Shown here: positions 8,600 through 17,827 of the stretch, piece after piece
Layout of the letters: every line of letters begins with the position of its first letter
Position numbering within the stretch: position 1 is the stretch's first letter
Origin: Serinibacter arcticus
Lineage (GTDB): Bacteria; Actinomycetota; Actinomycetes; Actinomycetales; Beutenbergiaceae
Direction of reading: 5' to 3'
Assembly: GCF_003121705.1 (NCBI RefSeq)
Contig: NZ_PYHR01000002.1
Location: 3,100,001 to 3,164,000 of the forward strand
DNA length: 64,000 nt
The notes under the pieces: model-generated
What the model saw: only the letters and a program-made list of their open reading frames with translations
Databases searched by the model: none
What the model was told of the DNA's origin: nothing
Made by a program: the position numbers and the translations under genes

Positions 8600-11500
8600 A
8601 TGCCCAGATTCACCCGATGGCTCGCCGCCGTCGCCCTCCTGGCGGTGGGCGTCCTCGTCCCCACCGGCTCCGCCCCCACGGCGGTCGCCGCCCCCGGCCA
8701 GCTCGGAGCCCCCCAGGTGGTCCTCAACCCGGCCGGCGGCACGTCCGGTGACAACGGGATCCGCCTCACCCTGAACTCCGTCAACTCCGGAGGGGACGAG
8801 CTTCTCTACCGCGGCCAGCAGCAGTACTACGGGCCGTCCGACTTCAACCCGTCGTTGGCGATCGGCGACCGGACGTTCTCCCAGGCGGGATTCGGCCGAT
8901 ACTCCATCCCCTCCCCGAGCTGGACCTCCCTCGAGGTCGTGCGGACCACGGGAAGCGCGGCGGCCGGAGGCACGGGGTCGGCGAGCGCGACGCTCCGCTA
9001 CACCGCGGTCGTCGACGGCCTGTCCTACGTGATGGAGCGGCTGGTGAGCTACACCTACCCGAACACGTTCGTCACGGAGACCTACGCCTTCACCATTCCC
9101 GAGGGCAACACGAAGAACCTGCGCTTCTACCACGGTGGTGACACCACCCCCGGTGGGACCGACGTGGGCTACGGCCTCATGATCACCCAGCCCTCGCGCA
9201 CCGTCGTCTCGCTCAACCAGGAGTCCGGTGTGCAGGTCGCCCTCCGTGAGCGGCCGGACTCCAAGCCGTTCGACGGCGCGGTCTCCGGGGGCTACTCGAT
9301 CCCGTACGCGCCCATGCGGACGGGGCAGCCGATCGGCTTCCGTGCGGACACCGCCTTCCACGACGCCGGCCTGATGGTCGAGTGGAACCTCGGCAGCACG
9401 CCGGGCACGCAGACCTACTCGCTGGACCAGGTCGCGACGCTGCAGGGCGCCAACCTCACGGCGACCTTCGGCCAGACGTTCACCGTCGCGGGAGCGCCCG
9501 TCAGCCTCGACCTCGCCGTGAACAACAGCTTCCTCGAGGGACGCGCCGGCATCGGCTACACCGTCGCCCTGCCGGCGGGCGTCCGCGTCGCCGGGGCGCC
9601 GACCAGGGCCCCCGCCTGCGCCGGGACGGTCTCCGCCACGATCGGCGGATCGACCATCACCACGAGCGGCGGCTCCGTGGCCGCCACGTCGACCTGCCTG
9701 CTCCAGGTGCCCGTCACGGCCGACGCCGTCGGCACCTACACGCTCACGGCCGCCAGCGTCACCGCGGTCACGGGTGCGACCAACACCGTCGGGACGACCT
9801 CGTTCTTCGTCCCGCTCGCGCCGGCCATCACGACGGAGCAGCTGCCGACGATGACCGCGGGCGTGGCCTACTCCGCCACCGTCGCGGCCGACGGCGCCCC
9901 GGCCCCCGAGTGGGCCGTCACCGGTGGCGCGCTGCCGGAGGGGCTGCGTCTCGACGCCGTCAGCGGTGCGATCACCGGCACCCCGACGGCGAGCGGCCCG
10001 TGGTCCGTGCAGCTGACGGCCACGAACGTGGGCGGCACCGACGTCCGCGCCTACGCCGGCGTCGTCACCGCACGGACGGCGCCGCTGGTGCTCGCGTTCG
10101 ACCCCACCGTCGTGAGCTACGGCCAGGCCTCCACCGTCGCCGTCCAGGGCGTCCCGGCCGGGGCGACCGGCACGGTCGCGATCAGCCTCGACGGTGCCGA
10201 GCTGTGCACGGTGACCCTCCCGGCCACGTCGTGCACCACCTCCGCGGCGCTCGAGCCCGGGACCCACGCCGCCGTCGGCTCCTACAGCGGCGACGCCGTC
10301 TGGGCCCCGGCGACCTTCACGGGTCCCGTCCTCGTGGTGACGCGCGCCGAGGCGGCCCTGACGGCCGCGCTGAGCGCGTCGACGATCACCTACGGCGAGA
10401 CGGCGTCGGTCGTCGTCTCGGCCGCGCCTGGCGCGACCGGCGAGGTCCGGATCACGTCCGGCGACCGCACCCTGTGCACGATCACCCTCCCGACGGCGAC
10501 GTCGTGCACGACGCCGGTGCTGGCCGCGGGGGCGTACACGCTCGCCGCGACCTACGCGGGCGACGGCCGCTTCGCCCCGGGTGCCGCCCAGGCCGGCACG
10601 CTCACGGTCCAGCGCGTCGTGGCCGAGCCCGGCCCGGTCGAGCTCACGGGGGTCTACGGCACGCCGGTCACCGTCACGCTGCCCGACCTGCCCGCCGGTG
10701 CCACGGGAGACGTCGTCGTGCAGCTCGACGGCGAGGTCCTGTGCACCTACGCCGTCGACGGCGGCACCGGTCCCGGCTGCGTGGTTCCGGCGGACACGTC
10801 CGCGGGCAGCCACGAGCTGACGCTGGCCTACTCGGGCGACGCCAACCACGAGGGCGCCACCGTCGAGGGCTCGGTCGAGATCGCCCGCGCGGCGAGCACG
10901 CTCGAGCTGCCGGACGACGTCGCGGGTGTCTTCGGCGTCGCCACCCCGGTGACGGTCGGCCTCGCGCCGTCGACCGCGACCGGTGACGTGACGCTCTCGC
11001 TCGGGGAGGCCGAGCTGTGCTCGGCCGCTCCCGGGTCGCCCTGCGTCCTGCCCGCCGATCTCGCGGCCGGCACCCACGAGGTGCTCGCGTCCTACGCCGG
11101 CGACGCCAACCACGAGCCGACCACCGGCGTCGTCACGGTCGTCATCGCCCGCGCCGGCACCGACCTCGTCGGCGAGGTCACGGCCACCACGGTGGGCACG
11201 CCCGCCACGGTCACGGTGTCCGGGCTGCCCGACGCCGCGACCGGCCTCGTCACGGTGAGCAACCCCGACCTCGGCACCCTGTGCACGATCGACGTCGCCG
11301 AGACGGCGTCGTGCGTCACGGACGGGACGACGGCGGCCGGCACGTGGGCGCTGACCCTCGACTACGCGGGGGACGCGAACCACGAGCCCTCCACCGCGAC
11401 GGCGAGCCTCGTCGTCGAGCGGAACGCGACGTCGTTCACGGCGCAGGCGACCGGGACCGACGTCTACGGCACGACCGTCATCACCGTCGCCGGCCTGCCG

Positions 11501-12556
11501 GCGGACGCGACCGGCACCGTCGTCGTGACGGCGGACGGCCTCGGCACGATCTGCACGATCGCGCTCGACGCCGACTCGTGCGAGAGCGCGGTGCTGGCCA
11601 CCGCCGGCACCGTCGCCCTGGCGCTGGACTACTCGGGCGACACGACCTACCTCCCGTCCTCGGCCACCGCCGAGCTGGTCGTGGCGCCGCTGACCACCGC
11701 CCTCACGGCGCAGGTCGAGCCGGTGACGGTCGGTGACACCGCGGTCGTCACGATCGCCGGTCTGCCGGAGACCGCCAACGGAGTCGTCACGGTGTCCTCG
11801 CCCGAGCTGGGGGAGCTCTGCTCGATCGACCTGGGCGAGGCGCTCACCTGCGAGACGGGTGCGATGGCCTCGGTCGGTTCCTTCCTGCTGGACGTGGCCT
11901 ACCCGGGCGATGTCAACCACGAGGCCTCCGCCACCACGGTGGAGCTGTGGGTGGTGCCGATCGTCACGTCGATCTCCGTCCCGGAGGTGCTCACGGGCGT
12001 CGAGGGCGAGCCGGTCGTCGTCGAGGTCTCCGGTCTGCCGGAGACCGCGACCGGCGTCGTGCAGGTGCGCAACGGCGCCCTGCCTCCGGTCGAGGACGAG
12101 CAGGACGAGGACGGTGCGGTCGAGGACGGTGCGGTCACCCTGCTCGCGCTGGTCCCCGCCGAGGGCGAGGTGCTGTGCTCGTACGACGTCAGCGAGGCGA
12201 GCGCCTGCACGCTGCCGCTCGACCTCGTCGCCGGCGAGTACGACCTCCTCGTGACCTACCTGGGCGACGTCGCGCACGACGGCGCCCAGGCGTCCACGAC
12301 GCTCGTCCTGGCGCCCGCGCCGGTGCCTCCGGTCGAGGAGCCGTCGGAGACCCCGGCGCCGACCTCGCCCGCGCCCACCTCGCCGGCGCCGACCTCGCCG
12401 GCGCCGACTTCGCCGGCGCCGACGGCGTCCGCCACCCCGCCGGCGCAGTCCCCGCTGCCGGTGACCGGGGCCGGGCTGCTCGGTGCCGCCGGTGCGGCGC
12501 TGGCGCTGCTCGTCGTCGGTGGAACGGTGCTGGTGGTCCGTCGCCGCACGGTCTGA
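8600..12556 (+). CDS. LPxTG-anchored surface protein with eight Ig-like repeats
   Basis: 1318 residues. A signal peptide (about 1-30, cleavage near AVAA) leads to a beta-rich head (about 31-400), then a putative Ig (He_PIG-like) domain (about 410-495: PEGLRLDAVSGAITGTPTASG). Eight tandem Ig-like repeats of about 88 residues follow, each with a TATG[ED]V-like turn, a close Cys pair such as LCTVTLPATSC, and Y[SA]GDANHE. A Thr-Ser-Pro-Ala-Pro stalk precedes the sortase motif LPVTG (1286-1290), a hydrophobic helix and RRRTV. The protein is exported and covalently linked to the cell wall by a sortase that is not in the window. The role could be adhesion or a spacer for the head domain; this is not shown by sequence. 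Confidence 0.9.
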   Translation: MPRFTRWLAAVALLAVGVLVPTGSAPTAVAAPGQLGAPQVVLNPAGGTSGDNGIRLTLNSVNSGGDELLYRGQQQYYGPSDFNPSLAIGDRTFSQAGFGRYSIPSPSWTSLEVVRTTGSAAAGGTGSASATLRYTAVVDGLSYVMERLVSYTYPNTFVTETYAFTIPEGNTKNLRFYHGGDTTPGGTDVGYGLMITQPSRTVVSLNQESGVQVALRERPDSKPFDGAVSGGYSIPYAPMRTGQPIGFRADTAFHDAGLMVEWNLGSTPGTQTYSLDQVATLQGANLTATFGQTFTVAGAPVSLDLAVNNSFLEGRAGIGYTVALPAGVRVAGAPTRAPACAGTVSATIGGSTITTSGGSVAATSTCLLQVPVTADAVGTYTLTAASVTAVTGATNTVGTTSFFVPLAPAITTEQLPTMTAGVAYSATVAADGAPAPEWAVTGGALPEGLRLDAVSGAITGTPTASGPWSVQLTATNVGGTDVRAYAGVVTARTAPLVLAFDPTVVSYGQASTVAVQGVPAGATGTVAISLDGAELCTVTLPATSCTTSAALEPGTHAAVGSYSGDAVWAPATFTGPVLVVTRAEAALTAALSASTITYGETASVVVSAAPGATGEVRITSGDRTLCTITLPTATSCTTPVLAAGAYTLAATYAGDGRFAPGAAQAGTLTVQRVVAEPGPVELTGVYGTPVTVTLPDLPAGATGDVVVQLDGEVLCTYAVDGGTGPGCVVPADTSAGSHELTLAYSGDANHEGATVEGSVEIARAASTLELPDDVAGVFGVATPVTVGLAPSTATGDVTLSLGEAELCSAAPGSPCVLPADLAAGTHEVLASYAGDANHEPTTGVVTVVIARAGTDLVGEVTATTVGTPATVTVSGLPDAATGLVTVSNPDLGTLCTIDVAETASCVTDGTTAAGTWALTLDYAGDANHEPSTATASLVVERNATSFTAQATGTDVYGTTVITVAGLPADATGTVVVTADGLGTICTIALDADSCESAVLATAGTVALALDYSGDTTYLPSSATAELVVAPLTTALTAQVEPVTVGDTAVVTIAGLPETANGVVTVSSPELGELCSIDLGEALTCETGAMASVGSFLLDVAYPGDVNHEASATTVELWVVPIVTSISVPEVLTGVEGEPVVVEVSGLPETATGVVQVRNGALPPVEDEQDEDGAVEDGAVTLLALVPAEGEVLCSYDVSEASACTLPLDLVAGEYDLLVTYLGDVAHDGAQASTTLVLAPAPVPPVEEPSETPAPTSPAPTSPAPTSPAPTSPAPTASATPPAQSPLPVTGAGLLGAAGAALALLVVGGTVLVVRRRTV
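12362..12421 (+). repeat. Four 15-bp tandem repeats encoding TSPAP
   Basis: Units ACCTCGCCGGCGCCG (with small variants) at 12362, 12377, 12392 and 12407 encode the Pro-rich wall-spanning stalk. Slippage here would change stalk length by five residues per unit. Confidence 0.85.
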
Positions 12557-12572
12557 TCGCCTGACGACGGCA

Positions 12573-12612
12573 GCGAGAAGGCCCTCCCGGTTCGCCGGGA
12601 GGGCCTTCTCGC
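12573..12612. terminator. Strong bidirectional hairpin terminator
   Basis: A perfect 18-bp stem (12573-12590 with 12595-12612) closed by a TTCG tetraloop lies between the convergent genes ending at 12556 and 12634. There is no U tract, as is common in high-GC actinobacteria. Confidence 0.85.
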
Positions 12613-12633
12613 GTCAACGGCTCGTGCCGTGGA

Positions 12634-12897
12634 TCACCGCGAGGTCTTGGGGGCGTACCAGGTGTAGTACCAGCCGGTGGTGTCGCCCTTGACGCGGTAG
12701 CAGTTCGTGGCCGTGTAGTAGTTGCTGCTGCGGACGTGGGCGACCTGGCGGTTGCAGGCGGACAGGGTGCTGTAGCGGACGGTGCCCTGGTTGGGGTTCG
12801 CCTCGGCCGACACGGGCGAGGCGAGCACGGCTCCCGCCGCCAGGGCGAAGGCGGCGGCGGCGACGGTCAGGAATCGGGGGCGCGATGTCGTGGTCAT
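12634..12897 (-). CDS. Small secreted protein of unknown function
   Basis: 87 residues with a clear signal peptide (basic MTTTSRPRF, Ala-rich core, cleavage near PVSA at 31). The mature part is about 56 residues, rich in Tyr, Asn and Trp, with two cysteines (C48, C66) likely to form a disulfide after export, and the aromatic run TGWYYTWY near the end. No family is recognised. It has its own TAGCGT -10 box and no visible ribosome binding site, so it is probably translated from a leaderless mRNA. Confidence 0.7.
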   Translation of the reverse strand: MTTTSRPRFLTVAAAAFALAAGAVLASPVSAEANPNQGTVRYSTLSACNRQVAHVRSSNYYTATNCYRVKGDTTGWYYTWYAPKTSR

Positions 12898-12903
12898 GGC
12901 ACG

Positions 12904-12909
12904 ACGCTA
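12904..12909 (-). promoter_or_regulatory. -10 box TAGCGT, leaderless promoter of the small secreted protein
   Basis: TAGCGT lies six bases before the ATG at 12897. It overlaps the stop codon region of the upstream MFS gene. Confidence 0.55.
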
Positions 12910-14187
12910 GGAGCGGGTGGCCCCCGACGTCGATGGGGAGAGCTCCCCACCCCGACCGCGCCGGGCGACCAGCCTGTTGAGGCGCTCGGACATGACGAGC
13001 CCGAGCACCACGAGCACCGCGAGGAAGTACGGGAAGGTCCAGGCACCGGCGCAGGCGGAGATGACGCCGAACAGGGGTGGGGCCAGCGTCGAGCCGGTGT
13101 AGGCCGCCGCCATCTGGATGCCGATGATCGCCTGGGAGTTGCGGCGCCCGAAGTTCACCGGCGTGGAGTGGATGATCGCGGGGTAGATCGGCGCGCAGCC
13201 GAGACCCGCGATCACCAGTCCGGCCAGGGCGAGCACGTCCGTCTCCAGGGGCAGGGCGATGAGCGCGACGCCGAGGCCGAGCGCCGCGAAGCCGCCCCGG
13301 ATCAGCTGCACGTCACCGATGCGGTCCGCGAAGAAACCGGCCAGGAAACGTCCGCCGGTGATGCCCAGGAGGAAGAGGGACGCGAACGCCGCCGCGGTGG
13401 CGACCTCGACGCCGCGATCGGCGACCAGGAACGTCGAGGCCCACAGGATCGCCGTGCCCTCGAGCCCGCAGTAGGCGAAGAAGGCCACGAGGATCAGCGC
13501 GACGCCGGGGATGCGCAGCGCCGTCGCGAGCGGGACGTGGCCGGTGCTCGGGGCGGGCCGGTCCGCGCCGTCGCCTGTCGTGGCGTCGCCGGTCGCGCCG
13601 CCGTCGTGCTCGTCGTCGGTGTGGACGGGGGCGACCGCGTGCACCTTGCGCCACAGCGGCAGGCTGACGATCAGCCCGACCGTGATGACCGCCTGGATGA
13701 TGCCGACGGTGCGGTAGGCGCCGTCCCAACCCATCCCGGAGGTGAGCGCGTAGCTCATGATGAACGGGCTGATCGCGGCGCCCACGCCCCAGAAGCTGTG
13801 CAGCCAGTTCATGTGCCGCGCGGCGTAGTGCAGGGCGACGTAGTTGTTGAGGGCGGCGTCCACCGCGCCGGCGCCGAGCCCGTACGGGATCGCCCACAGG
13901 ACCAGCAGCCAGAACGAGCCCGACAGCGAGAACCCGACGAGTGCGCACGCGGTCAGTCCGACGCTGACGGCGGTGACGGTCCCGGCCCCGAACCGGCGCG
14001 TGAGGCGCTCGGAGGCGAGGCTGGCGACGATGGTCCCGCCGGCGATGACCATCGTGATGATGCCGGCGAAGGCGATGGGGACGCCGAGGTCGGCATGCAT
14101 GACCGGCCAGCCGGCGCCCACGAGCGCGTCAGGGAGGCCGAGGCTGACGAAGGCGACGTAGATGACCGCCAGGAGAGTCGAGTACAC
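12907..14187 (-). CDS. MFS transporter (FucP/GlcP-like sugar permease type)
   Basis: 426 residues with twelve predicted membrane helices and a long acidic central loop (about 190-225). The conserved loop 2-3 motif reads ASERLTRRFGAG, and the motif pairs VPIAFAGIITMVIAGG and PIYPAIIHSTPVNFG resemble the fucose:proton symporter (FHS) branch, which takes up sugars. The start is GTG at 14187, eight bases after TAGGGT. It is divergent from the sugar ABC operon at 14412, with a palindrome between them, which suggests coordinated control of carbohydrate transport. Substrate not determined. Confidence 0.85.
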   Translation of the reverse strand: MYSTLLAVIYVAFVSLGLPDALVGAGWPVMHADLGVPIAFAGIITMVIAGGTIVASLASERLTRRFGAGTVTAVSVGLTACALVGFSLSGSFWLLVLWAIPYGLGAGAVDAALNNYVALHYAARHMNWLHSFWGVGAAISPFIMSYALTSGMGWDGAYRTVGIIQAVITVGLIVSLPLWRKVHAVAPVHTDDEHDGGATGDATTGDGADRPAPSTGHVPLATALRIPGVALILVAFFAYCGLEGTAILWASTFLVADRGVEVATAAAFASLFLLGITGGRFLAGFFADRIGDVQLIRGGFAALGLGVALIALPLETDVLALAGLVIAGLGCAPIYPAIIHSTPVNFGRRNSQAIIGIQMAAAYTGSTLAPPLFGVISACAGAWTFPYFLAVLVVLGLVMSERLNRLVARRGRGGELSPSTSGATRS

Positions 14188-14195
14188 GAGGCGTC

Positions 14196-14201
14196 ACCCT
14201 A
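14196..14201 (-). promoter_or_regulatory. -10 box TAGGGT upstream of the MFS gene
   Basis: TAGGGT lies eight bases before the GTG start at 14187; no Shine-Dalgarno is visible. Confidence 0.45.
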
Positions 14202-14211
14202 CCGCGCGCCA

Positions 14212-14227
14212 GTGTACGTCCGTACAC
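14212..14227. promoter_or_regulatory. Candidate operator: GTGTACG-tc-CGTACAC palindrome
   Basis: Perfect seven-base arms around a two-base centre, located just upstream of the MFS -10 box and about 185 bases before the ABC permease start. The position would block or tune the MFS promoter and possibly the ABC operon promoter. No regulator gene is adjacent, so the binding protein is encoded elsewhere. Confidence 0.5.
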
Positions 14228-14411
14228 ATCATCGGCCCTCGCGCCGTCCCCGCGCCCCGACACCCCCGCGCAACCTCCCGGATCCCGACCACCCGCCAGG
14301 CATTCGCGCGCGCGCCAACCGCGCGTCGCGCACCGTTCACCCGGACTCCCTACCGTCGCCGTGGTCGTCCTCAGCCGAGGCCGACAGCCCCTCGGTTCGG
14401 AGCACGCGTCC

Positions 14412-15401
14412 ATGGCAGTCACCTCAGCGGCAGGGATCGACGAGGTCGCCGCGACCCGGCGCACCCCGGTCCCCGCCCCGACCCCGCCGTCCGGCCCGGA
14501 CGAGGCGGACCGCCGACGACGACGGCGACGGGCCACCTCCCGCCGCTACCTCACCTTCGTCCTGCTCGCGGGCCCGAACGTCGCGCTGATCCTCGCGTTC
14601 ATCTACTTCCCGCTGATCTCGAACCTCTACTACTCCACGCTCGACTGGCGCCTCGGCGCCCGGACGGCCGACCCCGTCGGCCTGGCGAACTACGTGGAGC
14701 TGTTCACGTCCTCGCGCGGCTTCGACGTCTGGCGCGTCACGCTGATCTTCACGGGTGCGACCGTGATCGGATCGATGGTGCTGGGCCTGCTGGTGGCACT
14801 GGTGCTGGACCGCAACCTCCCGGGCAAGGCGGTCGCGCGGACCGCCGTCTTCGCGCCGTACGTGCTCTCCGGCGTCGGCGTCGGCCTCATCTGGATGTTC
14901 ATCTTCGACCCGCGGATCGGCATCCTCGGCCACGGGCTGCGGGCGTTCGGCCGGACCTCGCCCGAGTGGTTCATCGACCCCCAGCTCGCTCTGCTGATGG
15001 TGATCGTCGTCTACGTCTGGAAGAATCTCGGCTACTGCGCCGTCGTCTTCCTCGCGGGCCTGCAGGCGATCCCGAAGGACCTCACCGAGGCCGCTTCGCT
15101 CGACGGCGCCGGACCCGTGCGGCAGCTGTTCTCGATCAAGCTGCCGCTGCTCGGGCCGACCGTGTTCTTCCTGTCGGTGACGTGCATCCTCTCCTCGATG
15201 CAGGCCTTCGACATCCTGCGGATCATGACGCCGACCGGCAACGGGACGAACACGATCATCTTCGAGATCTTCCTGCAGTCCTTCGGCGCCTACCAGCGCG
15301 CCGGCTACTCGGCCGCGATCGCCGTCGTCCTCTTCCTCGTGCTGTTCGCGATCACGGCGATCCAGCTCCGCTACGTCGAGCGGAAGGTGCACTACCGATG
15401 A
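14412..15401 (+). CDS. Carbohydrate ABC transporter permease (MalF/UgpA-like)
   Basis: 329 residues from ATG 14412; the open frame extends further upstream but the Met at 14412 has GGAG nine bases before it and gives the usual length. A basic N-terminal tail is followed by six membrane helices. The EAA loop, EAASLDGAGPVRQLFSIKLP, contacts the transporter's ATPase. It is first in an operon with a second permease (four-base overlap) and a binding protein. No ATPase gene is present; actinobacterial sugar transporters of this type often share a common MsiK-like ATPase. Confidence 0.9.
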   Translation: MAVTSAAGIDEVAATRRTPVPAPTPPSGPDEADRRRRRRRATSRRYLTFVLLAGPNVALILAFIYFPLISNLYYSTLDWRLGARTADPVGLANYVELFTSSRGFDVWRVTLIFTGATVIGSMVLGLLVALVLDRNLPGKAVARTAVFAPYVLSGVGVGLIWMFIFDPRIGILGHGLRAFGRTSPEWFIDPQLALLMVIVVYVWKNLGYCAVVFLAGLQAIPKDLTEAASLDGAGPVRQLFSIKLPLLGPTVFFLSVTCILSSMQAFDILRIMTPTGNGTNTIIFEIFLQSFGAYQRAGYSAAIAVVLFLVLFAITAIQLRYVERKVHYR

Positions 15402-16327
15402 CCGCCCCCACCACCACGCCCACCGACCCCACGGCGGCCGCCCCGGCCACCCCGGCCGCTCCCGCCCCCGTGGAGAAGGAGTGGCGCCGCGCCTTCCGTC
15501 GCGAGAACGTCCTCGGCACCCTGGTCGGTGGCTACCTGCCGCTGATCCTCGCCGTCGCCATCATCGCGGCGCCGCTCGTCTGGATGCTCATCGCCTCCTT
15601 CAAGCCGGCGTCGGAGATCGTCACGCTCGACCCGACGCTCTGGCCGCAGGACCCCACGACCGCGAACTACGCGCTCGTGGCCGACCGGGTGCCGCTGGCC
15701 CGCGTCTTCGCCAACAGCGTGGTCGTCACGGCGGTGGGTGCCGGCATCAAGGTGCTGCTCGCGATCACGACGGCGTACGCGCTCGTCTTCGTGCGCATCC
15801 CGGGTCGCAACGCGATCTTCCTCGGCATCCTCGTGGCCCTCATGGTCCCGCCCGAGGCCGCGATGCTCCCGAACTACCTGACGATCTCGGCGATGGGCGG
15901 ACGCGACACCCTCTGGGGGATCATCCTCCCCGGCCTCGGGACGGCGTTCGGCACCTTCCTCCTGCGCCAGCAGTTCAAGGCGCTCCCGCTCGAGCTGGTC
16001 GAGGCGGCCGAGCTCGACGGCGCGGGCCACTGGCGGCGGCTGTGGGCGATCGTCGCCCCGGTCAGCCTCCCGGCGATCGTCACCGTGGCGCTCGTGACGG
16101 TCGTCAACGAGTGGAACAACTTCCTCTGGCCGCTCGTCATCATCGACAGCCCGCGGAACATGACCCTCCCGGTCGGGCTGAACCTGCTGCAGTCGATCGA
16201 GAGCCAGACCGGCGCGTACGGCGTGCTCATGGCCGGCGCCGTCCTCGTCATCGTGCCGGTGCTGGTGGTGTTCGCGCTCCTGCAGCGCAACATCGTCGCC
16301 GGCCTCACCCAGGGCGCCGTCAAGTAG
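15398..16327 (+). CDS. Carbohydrate ABC transporter permease (MalG/UgpE-like)
   Basis: 309 residues from the ATG that overlaps the previous stop (ATGA). A Thr/Pro/Ala-rich N-terminus is followed by six helices, with the EAA loop VEAAELDGAGHWRRLWAIVAP. The C-terminus ends QRNIVAGLTQGAVK, the common ending of MalG-type subunits. It pairs with the upstream permease to form the membrane channel. Confidence 0.92.
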   Translation: MTAPTTTPTDPTAAAPATPAAPAPVEKEWRRAFRRENVLGTLVGGYLPLILAVAIIAAPLVWMLIASFKPASEIVTLDPTLWPQDPTTANYALVADRVPLARVFANSVVVTAVGAGIKVLLAITTAYALVFVRIPGRNAIFLGILVALMVPPEAAMLPNYLTISAMGGRDTLWGIILPGLGTAFGTFLLRQQFKALPLELVEAAELDGAGHWRRLWAIVAPVSLPAIVTVALVTVVNEWNNFLWPLVIIDSPRNMTLPVGLNLLQSIESQTGAYGVLMAGAVLVIVPVLVVFALLQRNIVAGLTQGAVK

Positions 16328-16426
16328 CCCTCCCCGAACCCGCGAGCGCCCCGCACCACGGATCGCGCGCGCGTGCCAGAAACCCGAGCGGTCGCCTGAC
16401 CGGTCACCCCGACGAAAGGTCCCGAC

Positions 16427-17755
16427 GTGTCCCGTCACTCCCGTCCGATCCTCACCTCCGTGCTCGCGGCGGCCACCGTGGCGGTCCTCGCCGCGTGCGG
16501 CCCGGCCACCGGTTCCACCGACGACGCCGCCGAGGCGATCGACTTCTCCGGCGTCGAGCCGGCTACCGAGATCACGTTCTGGTCCAACCACCCGGGCGGC
16601 TCGATCGACCTGGAGAAGGAGCTCATCGCGGGCTTCGAGGAGGAGACCGGCATCTCGGTCGAGCTCGTCACCGCGGGCGCCAACTACGAGGAGGTCTCGC
16701 AGAAGTTCCAGACCGCGCAGACCTCGGGTGACGTCGGCGACCTCGTCGTGCTCTCGGACGCCACCTGGTTCCCGGCCTACCTCAACGGCTCGATCCTGCC
16801 GCTGGACGACGTCTTCGAGGCGGCCGACGTCGACACCTCCACGTACCAGGACACCCTGTTCGGCGACTACCTCTACGAGGGCGACCACTACGCCGTGCCG
16901 TACGCGCGCTCGACGCCGCTGTTCTACTACAACAAGGACCACTACACGGCCGCCGGCCTCGAGGACCGCGCGCCGGAGACGTGGGACGAGGCCAAGGAGT
17001 TCTCCGAGGCGATCGCCACGGCCGTCCCCGCCGCCACGCCGTTCGGCTACCCGGCCGAGGACCAGTACCCCGCGTGGACGATGTCCAACCTGGTGTGGGG
17101 CTTCGGCGGTGGCTGGAGCGACGAGTGGGACCTCTCGAAGGTCGCCGACGAGAACACGGTCGCCGCGCTCGAGTTCGCCCAGACGTCGGTCGACGACGGC
17201 TGGGCCGCCGTCGCCTCGGGCGACCCGGCCACCGCCTTCTCCTCGGGCGCCGTCTCCCAGGTCATCGCCTCGACCGGCTCGCTCTCGGGCATCCTCGAGG
17301 CCGCGACGTTCGAGGTCGGCACCGGCTTCCTGCCGGGCGGCCCGGAGACCTCCGAGGGCGTCGTCCCGACCGGCGGCGCCGGCGTCGCGATCGCCTCGGC
17401 CTCCGACCCGGAGCGCCAGCTCGCGGCGGCGATGTTCGCCGCGTACCTGACCAACGCCGAGAGCACGGCGTTCTTCTCGGCCGGCACCGGCTACCTGCCC
17501 GTCCAGAAGGACGCCGACATGTCGGCCGTCTACGCCGAGGCGCCGCAGTTCGAGGTGGCCGTCGAGCAGCTGGAGCGCACCCGCAGCCAGGACTTCGCCC
17601 GGGTGTTCCTGCCGGGCGGCGACCTCGAGCTGGCGCAGGGCCTGCAGGCGATCCTCACGCGGGGCGCCGACGTCACCGAGACCCTCACCGGCCTCGAGAC
17701 CAGCCTCCAGACGAATTACGACCGCGACCTGAAGGACGAGCTCGAGTCCGAGTGA
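16427..17755 (+). CDS. Extracellular solute-binding lipoprotein (UgpB-like, family 1)
   Basis: 442 residues, GTG start with GAAAGG upstream. The lipobox LAAC gives lipidated Cys24. The mature protein has the family 1 binding fold: ITFWSNHPGG near the start, EETGISVEL, SDVGDL-like YEEVSQKFQTAQTSGDVGDLVV, and ARSTPLFYYNKDHY in the hinge. The closest described group is UgpB (glycerol-3-phosphate/glycerophosphodiester) or related sugar-binding proteins, but the ligand cannot be read directly. It is the third gene of the uptake operon, and a strong hairpin terminator follows. Confidence 0.9.
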   Translation: MSRHSRPILTSVLAAATVAVLAACGPATGSTDDAAEAIDFSGVEPATEITFWSNHPGGSIDLEKELIAGFEEETGISVELVTAGANYEEVSQKFQTAQTSGDVGDLVVLSDATWFPAYLNGSILPLDDVFEAADVDTSTYQDTLFGDYLYEGDHYAVPYARSTPLFYYNKDHYTAAGLEDRAPETWDEAKEFSEAIATAVPAATPFGYPAEDQYPAWTMSNLVWGFGGGWSDEWDLSKVADENTVAALEFAQTSVDDGWAAVASGDPATAFSSGAVSQVIASTGSLSGILEAATFEVGTGFLPGGPETSEGVVPTGGAGVAIASASDPERQLAAAMFAAYLTNAESTAFFSAGTGYLPVQKDADMSAVYAEAPQFEVAVEQLERTRSQDFARVFLPGGDLELAQGLQAILTRGADVTETLTGLETSLQTNYDRDLKDELESE

Positions 17756-17768
17756 TCCCGGGCAGCAC

Positions 17769-17804
17769 GACGCCCCCGTCCCGCTGCTGCGGGGCGGGGG
17801 CGTC
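17769..17804. terminator. Hairpin terminator after the sugar ABC operon
   Basis: Fifteen-base arms (17769-17783 and 17790-17804) with one G-T pair and a six-base loop, between the convergent genes ending at 17755 and 17828. Confidence 0.8.
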
Positions 17805-17827
17805 GCCGTCGGTCGTCGTGGTGCCGG

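Noticed and set aside
8592-8774. Alternative ATG at 8592 after a CACGAT hexamer
   Set aside because: It is out of frame with the signal peptide of the surface protein that starts at 8600.
8579-12277. 1232-codon frame on the minus strand opposite the LPVTG protein
   Set aside because: Composition is Arg/Gly/Asp-rich mirror sequence of the Ig-repeat gene, with no motif or start signal; typical antisense openness in high-GC DNA.
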